NCBI RefSeq assembly: GCF_001949145.1
Contig: NW_019091555.1
Span: forward strand, 160,164-211,781
Origin: Acanthaster planci
Taxonomy: Eukaryota > Echinodermata > Asteroidea > Valvatida > Acanthasteridae
DNA length: 51,618 bases
Direction: 5' to 3'
Shown piece after piece: positions 33,501 through 45,485 of the stretch. The position numbers and the translations under genes are program-made. The notes beneath the pieces were generated by a model. It was given only the letters and a program-made list of their open reading frames with translations, did no database searches and was not told where the DNA came from. Every line of letters begins with the position of its first letter. Positions within the stretch are counted from its first letter, which is position 1.

Positions 33501-36500
33501 CATATGTATTGTCCCTTGAACTGATAGCTAAATTTGTACATGCATTGAGGCAGGGTTTTTTGGTTGTTTTGAAACAAAAACTCTAAATTTCATCCCAATA
33601 CATGTATATCAAAGCCCGTCCTGTGACATGTCTTTCACTTTGTGCACATGGTTTTCCCCCCATGAAACACACATAAATAGGGCAGGAAGCTTGGGATAAA
33701 ATGGATTGTAATGCATCTTGTTTTGGTTGTTGGACCTTTTCCTGCCCACACCATGCTGGCATTTCTGTTTTACAGGATTTTTTGGTCTTTTCTCGGAAAG
33801 TGAGGTGGGCCAACCCAGTGAGGCGTGATTTTGGTTTCACCAGGGACATGGGCAGAGAGAAAGATGAATAAACACATTTTGCCCCCGTTTTTCAGAATGA
33901 CACTGAAACCGGATAAATACATGTACGTGAACCTTGAATGGGGTTATGAATTTTCATCCCACTCGGAATTTCAAAAAAATAATTCAGAGGTCATCGTTCC
34001 TTTTAGCTGCCCTGTACAAATATTAGTTAGTTATCATGGTGATTTTTTCTCCTGCGAAGCACATGTACAAAGCGCTGCCTAAATACCTACCCATGCCTTC
34101 CGGTATATCCTCCCCCTCTCAGTTTTGAAATTTTTCAAATTAACAAGACCCAGCCACTTTCTACAGAGATGAGGAAAGTCACAGAACACAGAAGATATTA
34201 TACTCGTATATGTACATGGAGGATTTGGAAACTCAATGTCTGTAAGTACCAATATTAGGCTTTCCACATGTGGCATGTGGAGAAAAGGTTGTCCTTTCAA
34301 GGTGAGCTTAACTGCAGGGCCCCTCCCTTCCAAGTATTCACCTAGAAAAGGGCCTTACTTCACCCCTCCCCAGGCAATTAGCCTTAGGGTCCTTGAGCCA
34401 AAAAAGCCTTGGGCTTGTGTGCATAATGCCTACCCGTAATCCATATGTTATGCAAGTTGCTCTATTTGCCTCTCTGGTAAGTACCCGTAGCTCACAGTCC
34501 TACATGTATGGTATGACCATATGGCCTTGCTGTCCAGACTTATTGTGACCATAATGATTAGTTGCTGTCTGGCCTGAGCTGTTTGACCAGCTCAAGGCCG
34601 ACTGACCGTGAGTAACAGACTGGACATTATAATAGTCCCTGGATCCTACCACTAGGTAAAAAAGGGGGAGGGTCCTCAAACCTGAGGGACTTAATGGTTT
34701 CTTTGGAAAGAGGCAGCAGGGAAATATCATTGGTTACTGTGGCAACAGGATCACCCATTGGACCTTGCGTCCGGGTGGATCTACCAACCTTTGGACTGGC
34801 GCCTGTTACCTAGGAGGAAATGCACAAGTCACCACTGTGTGGTTACATTTTGTAGTCCAGAGCTATATTATTCAAAGTGCCAAGTATGTAAATGCCATTT
34901 TTGAGTTAATGAATTTGTGATGCACAGGCCAGGGTCTCTGCAGTCACTTGTGACTTTGTTCAGAACGCCAACTGTTGAAGCTGAGACTTCCCATTCCTTC
35001 TTCAATGTGTACATTTACATGTAGTCAAGTCTAGTTGCAAAAGTGATTCATCATTGGAGGGGAATAAAATCTTGGCACATCCTCCCAGGAATCCTTTTCT
35101 CCCCTCTAACCAAAAATCAGCCCCTCCGGCATAGCCAAGGACTACCCCCAGACCTTCTCTGTTCTCCGATTCCCTAAAAAAAAAAATTAACAGGAGACCT
35201 TCATTTGTCTAACTGTTATTAAAACTCAGATATCCAGGCACCTGGTGACATTGATTGGTTACAGCAGAGAGTCATTGACACTGTTTGCTGGTCAATAACA
35301 AATTCCCTGACCAGTCTGAAGGCCGAAAACTAGAATTCACAGAAAGTCCGCTTGTGTGGTGTTCATATATTTCATATTCTTTGGCCAATTTGCATGTAAT
35401 GCTTAGGGGAAAGATGAAAAAGGAATTAAACATTTGATGAAAAAATTACAAGAGAAAAGTTAGGAGAGACAAATGTCACAGAAACACATTCAAACATTTG
35501 TGACTCGCTCCAGGAAAAGGTGATACAAGTTGAAAAAAACAAAAACAAAAAAAAAACCAATCAACCGAGTTATATACGTGACTGGGAAGCCCACATTGTG
35601 AGCGGGTCACATTTTTGGTCAGTCGTCAAAAGAAGATTCTCATTTCAACTGTGAATTACAAAAACTTAAAGTTGTGAGACGAAATAAACTGAGATACACT
35701 CATCATATCCAATGGCTTTTTTAGGCTAGAGATATTAATTCTATAATCTGTACAAGGAAATAATCTTACTTCACCAAATCATTTTTCATCAAACACAGTT
35801 AAATAATCAATGCTCATACATGTAGGCCTAACCCCTTAAATGAAATTGACATGTGACTGAATTAAATAGTGTGCTCTGTACTCCTGTACTGGTACCCTTT
35901 AGTCTGTGAAATCACAGTTTAGGTTGAGAGAATCGTCCTGCATTGGTCTTTTTTTTATACACGTACCTCAGTTTTGGGCAATAATGTGATTGCTGTACCT
36001 TGGACCGCAATTTGATGAAACATAATTTACATGAATTCCACCACAATAAGGGTAACAGTGCTAACCAATTGGATAGCATTGATTGAGACAAAGGGTTGCC
36101 ATGTTGCGCATGAATGTATCCTAGTGTGCTATCAAGGTTGTGCCCCTGTCAGTGAGGCTTGTTTACTGACGCCGCCTTGTTGTCACAGGCTCCGTAGGAC
36201 TTGTGTTCCACATCAGTCGTTCCAATAAATGTCTGCTCCCTCTCTTGTGTACGTTATGATGAGGAACATCCTGTTTGCATTTTCAAAAAATGCAGGTGGG
36301 GGAATTTCCCCTCATCGTAGGACATTTTGCATGGTTGGTCTGTAATCTGCCTTTCCTGTTAATGTCTAAACTCAGTTAAATAATCATTTCCAAGCACACA
36401 CAAAAAGGAATGACGTGACAGTACTGCATTCAAGCAAATAGATTTTTTTTGGGGGGGGAGGGAGAGATTTGTATATTTACATGTATTTTAACTTTCTTTC

Positions 36501-39500
36501 CCAATAATAGATTTATTCTTTGCTTTATGTACAATGTAAAAAAATTGAAAGTAATAGAATTTTTGTCTCTTTCTCTCGTGTTGTCTACAGCTGTTAGGGA
36601 GGACCGAATGCCAGGGGGTCGAAACACAGGACTTTCGTACAAGGTAAGTAGTTGAATAGAAAATTGTTTTCACGTAGACCCAACACCCAAAAGCACCAAA
36701 CACAAAAAACACCAAACACCTGTTTCAGTTTGAAACCCCTGTTTCAGTTTGAAACCCCTGAAAGGGCAATAAACAGCTGCACGGGAAAAGAATACTCAGT
36801 TTAGAAACAGCGAAGTCAGGGACATGTTCAAAAACAACACAGAAGCATACACCAAATTTCATTATGCCAGATGGAATGCCGAACTAAACAATGCCGTTCA
36901 AATATCATCTGGTCTGATTCGTGTTGTGAGATGAATTCTGACTAAGTATGAAGGGACAAATATCTACATAAAATATTTAACCAGAGAGAAACAATAAATA
37001 TTGGACAACAGAAATAGGCTTCATGTTGCGTGGCCATGGGAGAATATTTCCAACAACCAACAGCTGATTGGACAGATTATTAGCCGCTGTTAACAGTACA
37101 AGCACTAAAATAAAAATGAGACCACCTTGGGGAAAATTAAGGGAAACTGCTCATTCTGGGAATGATTTCTGCCGGGAAACCACCCAGCCGTACACTCACA
37201 ATGTCAGGACCCTAATGGTTTCCTTATTGGGAAAAGCAAAAGCCAGTGGGGGAGGGGGGGGAATATGATCTAGCCGGAATAGATGAATTGTTGACAATGC
37301 GTTGTAGGGAAAGCCCCATTCTATGCAGGACATGTACATGTATTGTCACAAGGATAAACGGTCCACAGCTTTTCAAAGTGTAGGTTCCCGGTTTGTGTGT
37401 GAGATGTATACCTTTTTGTTCTTGGTACATGTATTGGCAGCAGCTATCGGTCATCTTTTTCTTTGTCTCTCTTTGGAATGGTTCACCTCAGTACATTGGT
37501 CTGGATTCTCAAATCACCTATTCTGAGGTGGTAATTACCAGGTGGGCTGATGACTGGGGATTCATTGACGTCAAAAACGGAGCCGTCCATTCCCCTGGAT
37601 GGGGGGGGGGAGAGGAAGGTTTCCGTAACACCTGCAGGCAAATCTTGTTTGAAAAAAAAATTGATTAGAAAGCAGCTTATTGAATGGAACAGGACATCAA
37701 ACGAGAACAGGATGCATCAAACCTGAAGTTGAAGTTCAGGCAAATGTACAGCCATTTGCACAGGATTAGCACGATTAAAATTTAATGGTTTCATGGCATG
37801 ATGGCCCAATCCTAGCAGGCATGCGCCGTGGCCATGGCGCCGCTTTTGTCTGTCCAGAATTTTAGGGAGTTAGTCATGGAGCCAGCACAAAGCCACTGAA
37901 TAAATGCTGTTGTGGTCAATGATTAATGTCACTGAAAGTATCTAGGTTACGCTGGCCTCTTTGGTTGCAGTTTTGGGTAATAATTTACCCTTGATCATGC
38001 ACCAGGTGCTGTCAGTTTGAAGGATAATTTTAGGGGAAGGGGGAGAAGAATTGAGTTTATCAACATAAGTGGATATCATTGCTGAAAGTCTGTATCTGGG
38101 CATAAACGTCTATATTCAAACAAGAAAAATTTTGTTTTTGGTTACTGTATGCGTTTCCTCTGATGTTTTTTATTTATGTTTTCTGGGAAAACCTGGGTGA
38201 ACATTTGAACCCTCAAAAGACGTGGTTTTTCTAGTTAGGACTGAAGATTCAAAGAGACTTTATTAATTTGGATAAACTGCACACCACATGACGAAGCAGG
38301 TACTCTGTCATTAGCCCCTCCCTCCCCAACTGTTTCATAGTTTTTCCCTTCAAGCTAAATGAGGTAGAACTTATCCAGGGCTATGCCAGATTTGTAAATA
38401 TGTGTCCATTGTTATGTGGGTTCCGTAAAAATGAACAGCTATTTCCCTGCAGGTGGATTCCAAATTGACATTGTTATACATCTTGCAAGGCTGAATACAG
38501 AGGTGTGTGTTATCTTCACAGAGTAAATGACGTACTCTACAGGTCCCGACAGGTGGTAAAAGTTACCCATGTAATAAGGACACTGTCACAAATTGTGCCC
38601 CAACCTGATGGAATGACTAAGTATTAGAGGCTCACTGAAACAAAATTAGAAAGGAAAGGGGGGAGGGAGGGCATGAGGCAGATCTACATTCCGCATTCTA
38701 GAAACTAGTTTTGTTGGAAACTGGATCAATAGTTACTGGATCAATAGGATCAAATAGTAAGGCCTGAGCACCAGTTGACCCTACTGTTTATGCCTGACTC
38801 CAGTGTTAGTAATGGAAACTTCAAAAAAGTTGATTGCCACATCCAGGTTATATGATCCACACGCTGTCATTCTCATCAACCTGATAAAAGCCAACAAAAA
38901 TTTGCAGGTGGTTATTGCATATCAAAGTCCTACATTCACATTTGTTTGCCCTCCTAATTTGACCAGCATTTTAGTGAATGAGCTAGTCATTCTTCCATCG
39001 AGTGGGTGGTGAGGGACGTCCCCCCCGAATCATTGAACTTCCCTTTTCAACAGAAATTTATTCGTCCAATTATTTTTTGTTTGAAAAAATCCAATTGCAA
39101 TTGAACTTCAAGAGGCAATTTCTCTTTTCTACAGGTAGACGGTTTCCATTTTAATGCGCATATTGGAAAATAAGTGTTGTGTTAATACGACAGTGTTTAA
39201 TTTACATTGAAATGGGTTTGCATAAACATACGGTATGAGATCATTCATTTTTTTAGTCTCAAGGGAAAATGTCTCCACTGTGCAGTTTCCTAGAAAATTG
39301 CCTGTCTTGCCCAAGAAAACCAAAATCTGTGGCCTGTTGAAAGGATTTTCAGTCCATGAGTTTACCAAGCCATGTTGACGCGTGCTTGTGAAAGGGACCC
39401 CCACTGAGCACGCTCAATAGCTGTGGAGGCTTAAATGAGCCACCAGCCACTAGACTTGGCAACAACAATTGATGCCTCACTGCACGACACTGTAAATGTG

Positions 39501-42500
39501 ATGACCTTTTATATGGATGGAAGGCGAGCTAGGGGGAAAAAGGAAGGGACAAACAAATGTGGGTGAAGCAGGCAGGCTGATGAAAGAAACCTGATCAACT
39601 GGAAACAATTCTTTTTAGTAAAAAACGGCTGACTTTATGATCCGTCAAGTGGGTGGAGCATGGATGCCAAGAACTTGAGAATATTAATAAGGTCAGGTTC
39701 CCAAGAGTACTGTATGGGTGATTTCAGAAATTAGGGGTTCATTTTTTTGGTGTCCCTGTCACATCTGACATATGATTTTGCAAGTTCAGAACGCATTTTC
39801 AAATTTCCAAGAGTGATGAATTAATGCAAATTACCTGCCAAACAAGTAGTAATAAGTTGAAATCAATTCCAGGCATATTTCCATGTCAAATAACAAGGGT
39901 TAGATGTAACAGGGACACAAATGTCACAATTTTGGACCCTGAATGTCTGGAATTACTCATATGGAAACAGTATGAAAGCAGTAATTACATACAAGCAACA
40001 TTACAGAGGCAGGATGCGTTCGCATTAGACTCTATTTCAACAGATTGATCCTTTGTTGATTGTCTCACAGTGCAAACCCAAGAACTATGATAAGCTGCGG
40101 AAAAAGTTCCAGCAAATTGCCCAGCAGAAGGCTCAGCTCAGCCGCAAGAACAGGGCTGACAAGCAAGCGCTGAAGGCCGCCCGAGACTCGCTAAAGTCTG
40201 AGAAGGACCAGAAGAGCAAGAGCCCCACCCACAGCCCCGCCCACAGCGGCAACGGGAGCAGCAGCAGCAGCAACAATGGCAGCAGCGCCTGCGGCAGCAG
40301 GGACAAGAACCAGTCCCAGCTCGACGTGCGGCAACTCCGGCCTCAGACAGCGCAGTTGATTGAAGTCCTCCAGCAGACAGAGTCGGCGGTCCTTAAGATG
40401 TCCGGCAAGGAGAATGGCAGCAAGCATGGGCAAAGCCACCACCCGGTCTCGCCGCCCACCTCGGCCCCGCCCAGCGGGATGGGGGCGTCGGGGACCGGGC
40501 TGGAGGAATTCATGCACCAGCAGTGCTCCCTGGGCGATGCCCTGGTCTTCAACCTAGTCCAGTGGGTCAAGCACCTGCCATTCTTCACCCAGCTCTCGCC
40601 TGTGGAGCACACCTACATCCTCAAGACCAAGTGGCTGGAACTGCTGATCCTGTGCACGGTGGCACGGGCCATGTACTTCAAGCAGAACAGCGGGGAGAAG
40701 GTGCTAGGCTTTGAGCACTGCGTCCACCAGAACCTGCTGACGCTGCAGGAGTGCATGAACAAGACCATGGACCTCAAACTGGACATGGGCGTGTTCCGAG
40801 AAGAGATGGGGGAGGCAGTGGAAGAACTCACCCGGCTGGCGGCATCCTTCCGAACCCTCAATGTCTCCCGCAATGAGTACCTCCTCCTCAAAGTGATCAT
40901 CCTGCTAAATCTCAGTAAGTCCACCAAAACCTTTCCTTTGGTATTTATCAGGTACTTACCAACTGCAGCAATGTGGATGTGTTGAAGCTTCTCAGTATAG
41001 TTTGTCAGTATTAGGTTATCCCTAACAGTCAGAGTCTTCAATATTCCAATTTCAAAATGACTTTAGTACACTTTTTGTTATTTATTTTGTTTCTCAGCTG
41101 GATTTGCATAGCACCCGTTTTTATTTGAAAAAATTTCTTTTTGGGCTTTTGCAGACTGAGTCAATAAAAATGGTTCTATGCAATCGTATTCATTTTAACA
41201 CATTCAGTGGCAGGAGCTGAAGATAGCTGGTATAGCCGAATTTTAATTAAACTGACCATATAATAGTCAGTTTAAGCTGTGCTTAGAAAGATATCACTGT
41301 GTTTAAAATTCTGTCAAGATGCTCATCCAATTTCTTTGGTCATCCAAGGGATGGTTACATGTACTTTTTCAGATTGACTGGAACATTTTGTGATGCCAAA
41401 TCACATAAGTAATCTTTGTCGAATTTTTGTGATCACTGTCAGGATGTGTTTAGAAACTCTTCCAAATTGTCAGTGTTATGTTGTTCAATCAATGAGCAAT
41501 CTTTGTTGAGTTTATTATGAACATTGTCAGTGTGTGTGTTAGAAACTCTTCCAAAGTGCCCATCTGTCATAATAAGAGTATGTCATTGAATATGCAGTTC
41601 TGCAGTGGCAGGACTGTGAATGGACTAGACTCATTCCCTGTTCTGAAATTAGACTTAAGTCATGTCCGAAACAGGATTCCGGAGCTACGACTAGGTCTAT
41701 TGTCTGCGTATTTCCAATGGAGTGAAGACCTAGACCTACATGTAGCTCTAGACAGCAGATTCAGATGGAGCATTAGTAATCTGAAATTGCCATATCAAGA
41801 ACTTTGTCCTCTGTGAAACCCAGCCAGGTCCAGTAATTAGCCTAAAATTTACGTGAAGTTGCTTAATCAAGTGGTTTTGTGTAAATTTTTGGGGGGCATT
41901 CCCATAAATGGTATCCTGAGTGAGGAAATAAAAAAAGGTGTCGCTGTTCATGCATTGGCTAAAAATAAACCCACTCTAAAAATGACCCAAGATATACGTC
42001 ATGGCAGCTTGGTGTAGAATGCTTAGGGGTCTGAAATCTATACCTACGGTCATTTCCCTTTTTCCTGGAGGTGAAAAACTCTGCGATTGCTACATTGTGC
42101 CCAGCCAAATGCAGTTTCCATTGTGCACTATTGTACAGTCTAGGGGACTGTACGGTTCATTCACATTTCGTAGAGCAAGAACACAGAATTTTTTTCCCCT
42201 ATTTTTTTCTTGTAAGTTGAAAGAAACTGGAGAGAAAGAAGGGGATTTTTTTTTTCTTGTCAGTGGAATGACGTACGATGCACTAAATAGGCAGAGTGTG
42301 CAGTAATGTGTGCGCTGTGTGTACATGTCTTGCCTTAGGAAGTTCATTGTTAGCTTCAGTGACAGTATTTGACGGGGGGGCCCTCTGCGTAAAGTGCAGC
42401 CGAAGTGTCTTGCACTTTTCTCGAAGGCTACAATTGGCTGGCCGAGGAAGATACTCACAGGGTGATTGCCCTGCGTGGCAGGTTTCTTTTTTTTTTTTTG

Positions 42501-44679
42501 TTAATTTTGTTGGTTTTTCTTTCATTTTTTTTAATCCTTATTTGTGGCTCGTCTCCCTTTTGTCTTTTATTTGTTTGGTTTTTCTTTGCATCTTTCCCCC
42601 TTCTTGTCTCTGCCGTGGCAAATTTGTCGCTCGTTGCTTTTAATGTAGAGGCTTGACACCTTTGTGGACTTGCAGGACAGTGCAACATCTGAAGGAAGTT
42701 GCACTTTTGAGAAATTGTCTGCTATTTGTTTGAAAGAGCAGGAAACATATTTTCAGAAGAAAAGTTCTTTTTTTGAAGTGAAATTGATCAAATTTATTGT
42801 CAAAAAATGTTGGAACAGTTCATGTTATATCAAAACTGCTTTTTATGTATAAAGGTTCCTTCCCTGAAGGCCCCTCCAAAATGGAAGTCACTGACGAATA
42901 TTTTATAATCTGAAGTAAAGGCACATTTAGTAATCTAAACAAAACCAAAATGGTGAGAGAAGACCTGGTTGTGTTCTTAATTCTGCAACTTCCATTTCAC
43001 CAGCAAATAAAAGTAAAAACAAAAGGATGCAATCAATCACTTTGACACGAACATCCAAACTTCTCCTTTTCAAGTATGTTATCGCTCTCTGTCACCCAGA
43101 ACTACTTTGGTTTTGATAAATCATATTTTTCCTTCTCATTTTGGGGGTTATCATTTGCTTGCATCTTCTTTTGTAGTTCCAAACATCTCTCCTAATGAAA
43201 GTTGCTGCACTGTGCAAAACAGGATGAAAAGGGGGCTGAGAGAAGGGGGGAAAAAAAACCATTGACGTGACGGCGAAGCAATATTAATGATATGCAGGGT
43301 TGACACATCCCTCTGTACTTTTTCCGTGTTAGTTGCACTTTGGGTTTGCAAGCGCAGTTCATCAGTGGGCTTAGATGCATTTTTTTTTTCATTGCATATT
43401 GCAGCATGTGTACTTTTTGCCAAACGATGCTGGGTGGAATTTTGTTCTTTCTCTCTCTGGTTTGCTGGAGAGCCGGGAGAGCAATAAATATCATTTGCCC
43501 CCTCAGAAGTTTCGGTTTTTCTTACGTGTGCATGCGTGCTCAGCCACACTTTGTTCGAGATAAACATTTCAGGGTTTTGTTTATAGGTTACTGTGTCGCC
43601 ATTCCCGATCTGAACTTTCCCCAGAGTGTGGTTGTTAATATCAAAACCGTCTGCCGGCTTCCGGCTTTTGGGGATGATTCATTAATAATTAAGGAGTTCC
43701 AGTTCAATATCGGGATCATTTGGATCGGATTCATTAATATGATTAAAACATGAACAATCATTAACAGGAATACTTTAGCCATGATAAAGTCCATTCCTTG
43801 TTCAAATACGGAATATGAGAAAGCTTGCAACAGCGTGAATAATGTTGTATGTGCATGAGTTATATATATTTTAAGAAAAAAGACAAAATCTAATTTTTTC
43901 TCCCTAAAGTGGACAATTTAAATATTGGAGCCCTGCAGTAAACATAGATCTGTGAACCAGCCAGCCACTAGGGAACCAGTGACAGGAGGTTAACGCAATT
44001 ACACTGATACCTGTCATTCAAAAACTGATTGGGGAGAGGAAGTGAAGTGTGGGGGGATGCTTGAAATTCAGTAGCATTTATGATTCAAAATGGTCTGCTT
44101 CACCAGATCCAAGGGAAAGGTCTGGTTGCGGCCTCTCCCTCCAGAATTCCTCCTTGTGGTAGCCCTTTGGGCTGGCCACTTGTGCCCGGTCGCCATAGCT
44201 ACTGGAAGCATTGGCACTCTTCATGGATGGCGCATTAGCCAATCAGCGGCTCACGTCAGTATCAGCTTAAGAGCCTGTCACTCCCTGTTTATTCCTTCCT
44301 CTCCTTCGCTGTGTTGAGAAGACACATTATTGCTGGTCATTAACCCCTCGGCTGTCACGAATCATCCCGAATCACATCAGCCAATCACAATATGCCAGTC
44401 ACTACAATTTCTCTCTTTTGTTTTAACTTCCCTCCCTCCCTCCCTCTCCTTCCCACCAACCTTACAGAAAACGGAGCTAGCAGTGACCTGATCCGCCAAG
44501 TCCAGCACCCGTACATCCTGGCCCTGCGCGACTTTGCGGAGGTGAACCATCAGAAGAGTCGCTTTGACGACCTGATGTGCCAGCTGCCGGAGCTGCAGCG
44601 GTGCGCCGAGCTGTTGTCCAAGAGCAAGCTACTTTACATGCCCTATCTGTTGAATGCCGTCGCTGGGGCCAAGTCCTGA
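20592..44679 (+). CDS. NR6A1: NR6A-type nuclear receptor (GCNF/HR4 family), four coding exons spliced
   Basis: Joining 20592-21516, 36591-36643, 40071-40914 and 44468-44679 gives 2034 nt, or 677 residues plus stop. All junctions are GT-AG with matching phases (1, 0, 1). Residues 1-239 form a Pro/Ser-rich A/B region ending in an acidic Ser/Glu/Asp stretch. The two-zinc-finger DNA-binding domain spans about 240-308, with P-box CEGCKG and cysteines 240, 243, 257, 260 and 276, 282, 292, 295. The C-terminal extension with [12 protein letters not shown] (309-320) is diagnostic of NR6A. Residues 327-411 are a basic, then Ser/Asn-rich hinge, and the ligand-binding-type domain is about 412-677. NR6A proteins are nuclear orphan receptors that bind AGGTCA-type sites, typically DR0, and mostly repress transcription: GCNF acts in germ cells and early embryos, HR4 in insect ecdysone timing. 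Vertebrate NR6A1 is about 480 residues; this one is longer in the N-terminus and hinge. Upstream coding exons cannot be excluded, because the frame stays open to the exon 20571 boundary. Confidence 0.93.
22791..22803. repeat. (GT)n short microsatellite
   Basis: GT run followed shortly by a G run of about nine bases, inside the 15 kb intron. Confidence 0.7.
24737..24802. repeat. TACATGTA palindromic simple-repeat cluster
   Basis: Several runs of (ACATGT)n separated by short spacers lie between GCAATGTAC on the left and GTACATTGC on the right, making an overall foldback. Similar short runs occur at about 1150, 17565, 19668, 27372 and 37328. Confidence 0.75.
26444..26570 (+). repeat. Tandem duplication, about 64 bp x 2, diverged
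   Basis: AGGATCCTTCCAGATTAA at 26444 and 26508 is followed in each copy by TTACCATCAAACAATTTG and CAGCT. A small insertion of ATTAATTAA-like bases is in the second copy. Confidence 0.8.
28221..28394. mobile_element. Palindromic MITE with TA-flanked ends
   Basis: Nearly the whole 174 bp folds back on itself. Sequence from TACGGGCGATTCACAATAGT at the left matches the inverse of ACTATTTTGAAATGCCCGTA at the right, and the similarity runs about 80 bases per arm at roughly 80 percent identity to a short centre near 28306. The ends are TA...TA, as expected for Tc1/mariner-type target sites. It is non-coding and lies inside the 15 kb intron. Confidence 0.7.
32185..32256 (+). repeat. Tandem repeat, 24 bp x 3
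   Basis: The unit CTGAACTGGTCAGGCTGTCT plus TACC starts at 32185, 32209 and 32233. The third copy differs by two bases. It is intronic. Confidence 0.9.
32669..32920 (+). repeat. Degenerate minisatellite of TGATTCAACCATAGG-like units
   Basis: About ten diverged units with TGATTC(A)(A)(x)CCATRG occur at intervals of roughly 20-40 bases (for example near 32691, 32744, 32768, 32792, 32862, 32883 and 32902). Unit boundaries have drifted, which suggests an old array. Confidence 0.6.
36591..36643 (+). CDS. NR6A1: Coding exon B: 53-nt microexon for the DNA-binding C-terminal extension
   Basis: The acceptor tract ctctcgtgttgtctacag ends at 36590 and the donor is AAG|GTAAGT at 36643/36644, both strong. 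With the leftover G from the preceding exon it encodes [18 protein letters not shown] (residues 309-326). This is the NR6A-specific extension after the second zinc finger, including the PGGRN element; in nuclear receptors this region contacts the DNA minor groove and sets half-site preference. The exon runs from phase 1 to phase 0. It lies 15,074 bp beyond the previous exon and 3,427 bp before the next. It is too short to be found by ORF length, and is identified from family sequence plus splice sites. Confidence 0.93.
36644..40070 (+). other. NR6A1: Intron between microexon and hinge/LBD exon (3,427 bp)
   Basis: This is a GT-AG intron (GTAAGT to CTCACAG). A short direct repeat of about 20 bp (TGTTTCAGTTTGAAACCCC-like) occurs twice at 36721-36759. 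G-rich runs occur at 37249-37261 and 37600-37611. I see no coding potential, RNA gene or complete mobile element in it. Confidence 0.85.
40071..40914 (+). CDS. NR6A1: Coding exon C: hinge and first two-thirds of the ligand-binding domain
   Basis: The acceptor tgtctcacag ends at 40070 and the donor is CTCA|GTAAGT at 40914/40915. It encodes residues 327-607 plus one base. It opens with a highly basic stretch ([13 protein letters not shown], then Lys/Arg/Gln-rich to about residue 378) that looks like a nuclear localisation signal and amphipathic helix. A Ser/Asn low-complexity tract follows at about 385-403. Helix-1-like sequence begins near 412, followed by a Pro/Ser/Gly-rich loop at about 437-478. 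The nuclear-receptor signature region is [20 protein letters not shown] (490-509), then [12 protein letters not shown] (510-521). The later helices include [17 protein letters not shown] and [18 protein letters not shown]. The exon is strongly GC-rich in its first half. Confidence 0.92.
40915..44467 (+). other. NR6A1: Intron inside the ligand-binding domain (3,553 bp)
   Basis: This GT-AG intron interrupts the LBD after the LLNL helix. It holds an imperfect inverted-repeat region at about 41618-41756 and long T-rich tracts (for example 42240-42270 and 42480-42540). It ends in a CTCC-repeat polypyrimidine tract at 44429-44450 before the acceptor. The ORFs here are low-complexity F/L-rich products of T-rich DNA and are not credible genes. 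Confidence 0.85.
41618..41756. repeat. Imperfect inverted-repeat region in the LBD intron
   Basis: CTACGACTAGGTCT near 41684-41700 pairs imperfectly with AGACCTAGACCTACATGTAG near 41726-41745. ATTCCCTGTTCTGAA near 41633 pairs with the inverse of the GAAACAGGATT region near 41667. It may be an old degraded foldback element; the boundaries are uncertain. Confidence 0.3.
44468..44679 (+). CDS. NR6A1: Coding exon D: C-terminal end of the ligand-binding domain and stop
   Basis: The acceptor follows a long polypyrimidine tract (repeated CTCC from about 44429) and ends ccttacag at 44467. The exon enters in phase 1, completing an AAA Lys codon (residue 608), then [22 protein letters not shown] and so on to residue 677, with TGA at 44677-44679. 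The segment [23 protein letters not shown] aligns in character with the helix 10/11 end of vertebrate NR6A1. The tail NAVAGAKS contains no hydrophobic-x-Glu-hydrophobic AF-2 helix. That matches the NR6A family, which lacks a ligand-dependent activation helix and tends to repress. Confidence 0.92.
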
Positions 44680-45485
44680 ACCATGCTGAGATTGTCCCCT
44701 CCAAAACATGTCCTCTGATGCAATGCATACATGTACGTCATTGAGTTACAAATAATGGTCCCGGATACTAATTATTAGGTCCGTGTATCTTTGGGCTCAT
44801 TTTGCTTGGAATGTATACTTATGAATGGGAAGTAAAATAGCCTTGCAACAAAAGGGAATTCCCCTTGCTAAAAATAGTTATGGTACATGTTACCGGATAC
44901 GGGAAAACTAAGAACCTAAAGATCATTCTTTTGTTGGGGGGGGGATGGTTTTGTTAGTGTGCATTCAAACGAGAAAGTTACCCTTCTATTTTGATTTTTC
45001 ACTCAGTCTGGCACCCTATTGAAACTGGACAAGATGTGGGTAAAGTGAGAAACCTGAAGGGTGTCCATTGGTTTACATCAGCAGCATGGTGGATTGATTT
45101 GCAAAGTTAGGGAGGGCTCACCAATCTGTTACGTCCCACCTAATCGTAGGATCTGCCAAAATGGGAGGGGAGATTCCATGCCCCCCGTGAGAGAAAAAAA
45201 AAAGGGGGAGGGGCACTGGTCCCCCTTTGCTGTCGGTGAGTTTCAATTGGCAGGATTCTCTTGGAGGCCTGTGGTTCAGAAGTGGATCCGATAACTTGCG
45301 ACTCATTTTGTTCGGTCGGGTCACTATTAATCTGGTTGGCATTTGGCCTGAAGGAATGTTAAAGGGGGGGGTGCCGGTATTTCTGTGTTCAAAAAGAAAG
45401 TATTCCTATAAATTAGTCGGAACATTTTTATAGAAAATACCAAAAACATATATACTACCAAAATAAATCAGTCTTTAAAATATAG
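44680..45485 (+). other. NR6A1: Probable 3' untranslated region
   Basis: Non-coding sequence follows the stop codon without interruption and reaches the first well-placed AATAAA at 45462-45467. About 20 bases later come T-rich then TG-rich sequence (tttttgtcctgtg), as expected downstream of a cleavage site. A longer form ending after the second signal at 45875-45880 is equally possible. The exact 3' end is an inference. Confidence 0.5.
45462..45467 (+). promoter_or_regulatory. Candidate poly(A) signal 1
   Basis: Canonical AATAAA about 780 bases after the stop codon, followed by a T/GT-rich stretch within 30 bases. Confidence 0.45.

Larger units (their letters stand above)
21517..36590 (+). 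other. NR6A1: Intron between zinc-finger exon and microexon (15,074 bp)
   Basis: The intron is bounded by GTAGGT and CTACAG. It is AT-rich and has no credible coding exon. It contains a foldback element near 28221-28394, tandem duplications at 26444-26570 and 32185-32256, a degenerate TGATTCAA-rich minisatellite at 32669-32920, a TACATGTA cluster near 24737-24802, a GT run at 22791-22803, and an AAAAG run near 24254. The ORFs inside it have no recognisable domain or splice context. Its length suggests it could host enhancers, but none can be identified from sequence alone. Confidence 0.85.

Noticed and set aside
43151-43567. 138-codon minus-strand ORF inside the LBD intron
   Set aside because: It has low-complexity, polypurine-derived composition and is overlapped by open frames in both directions.
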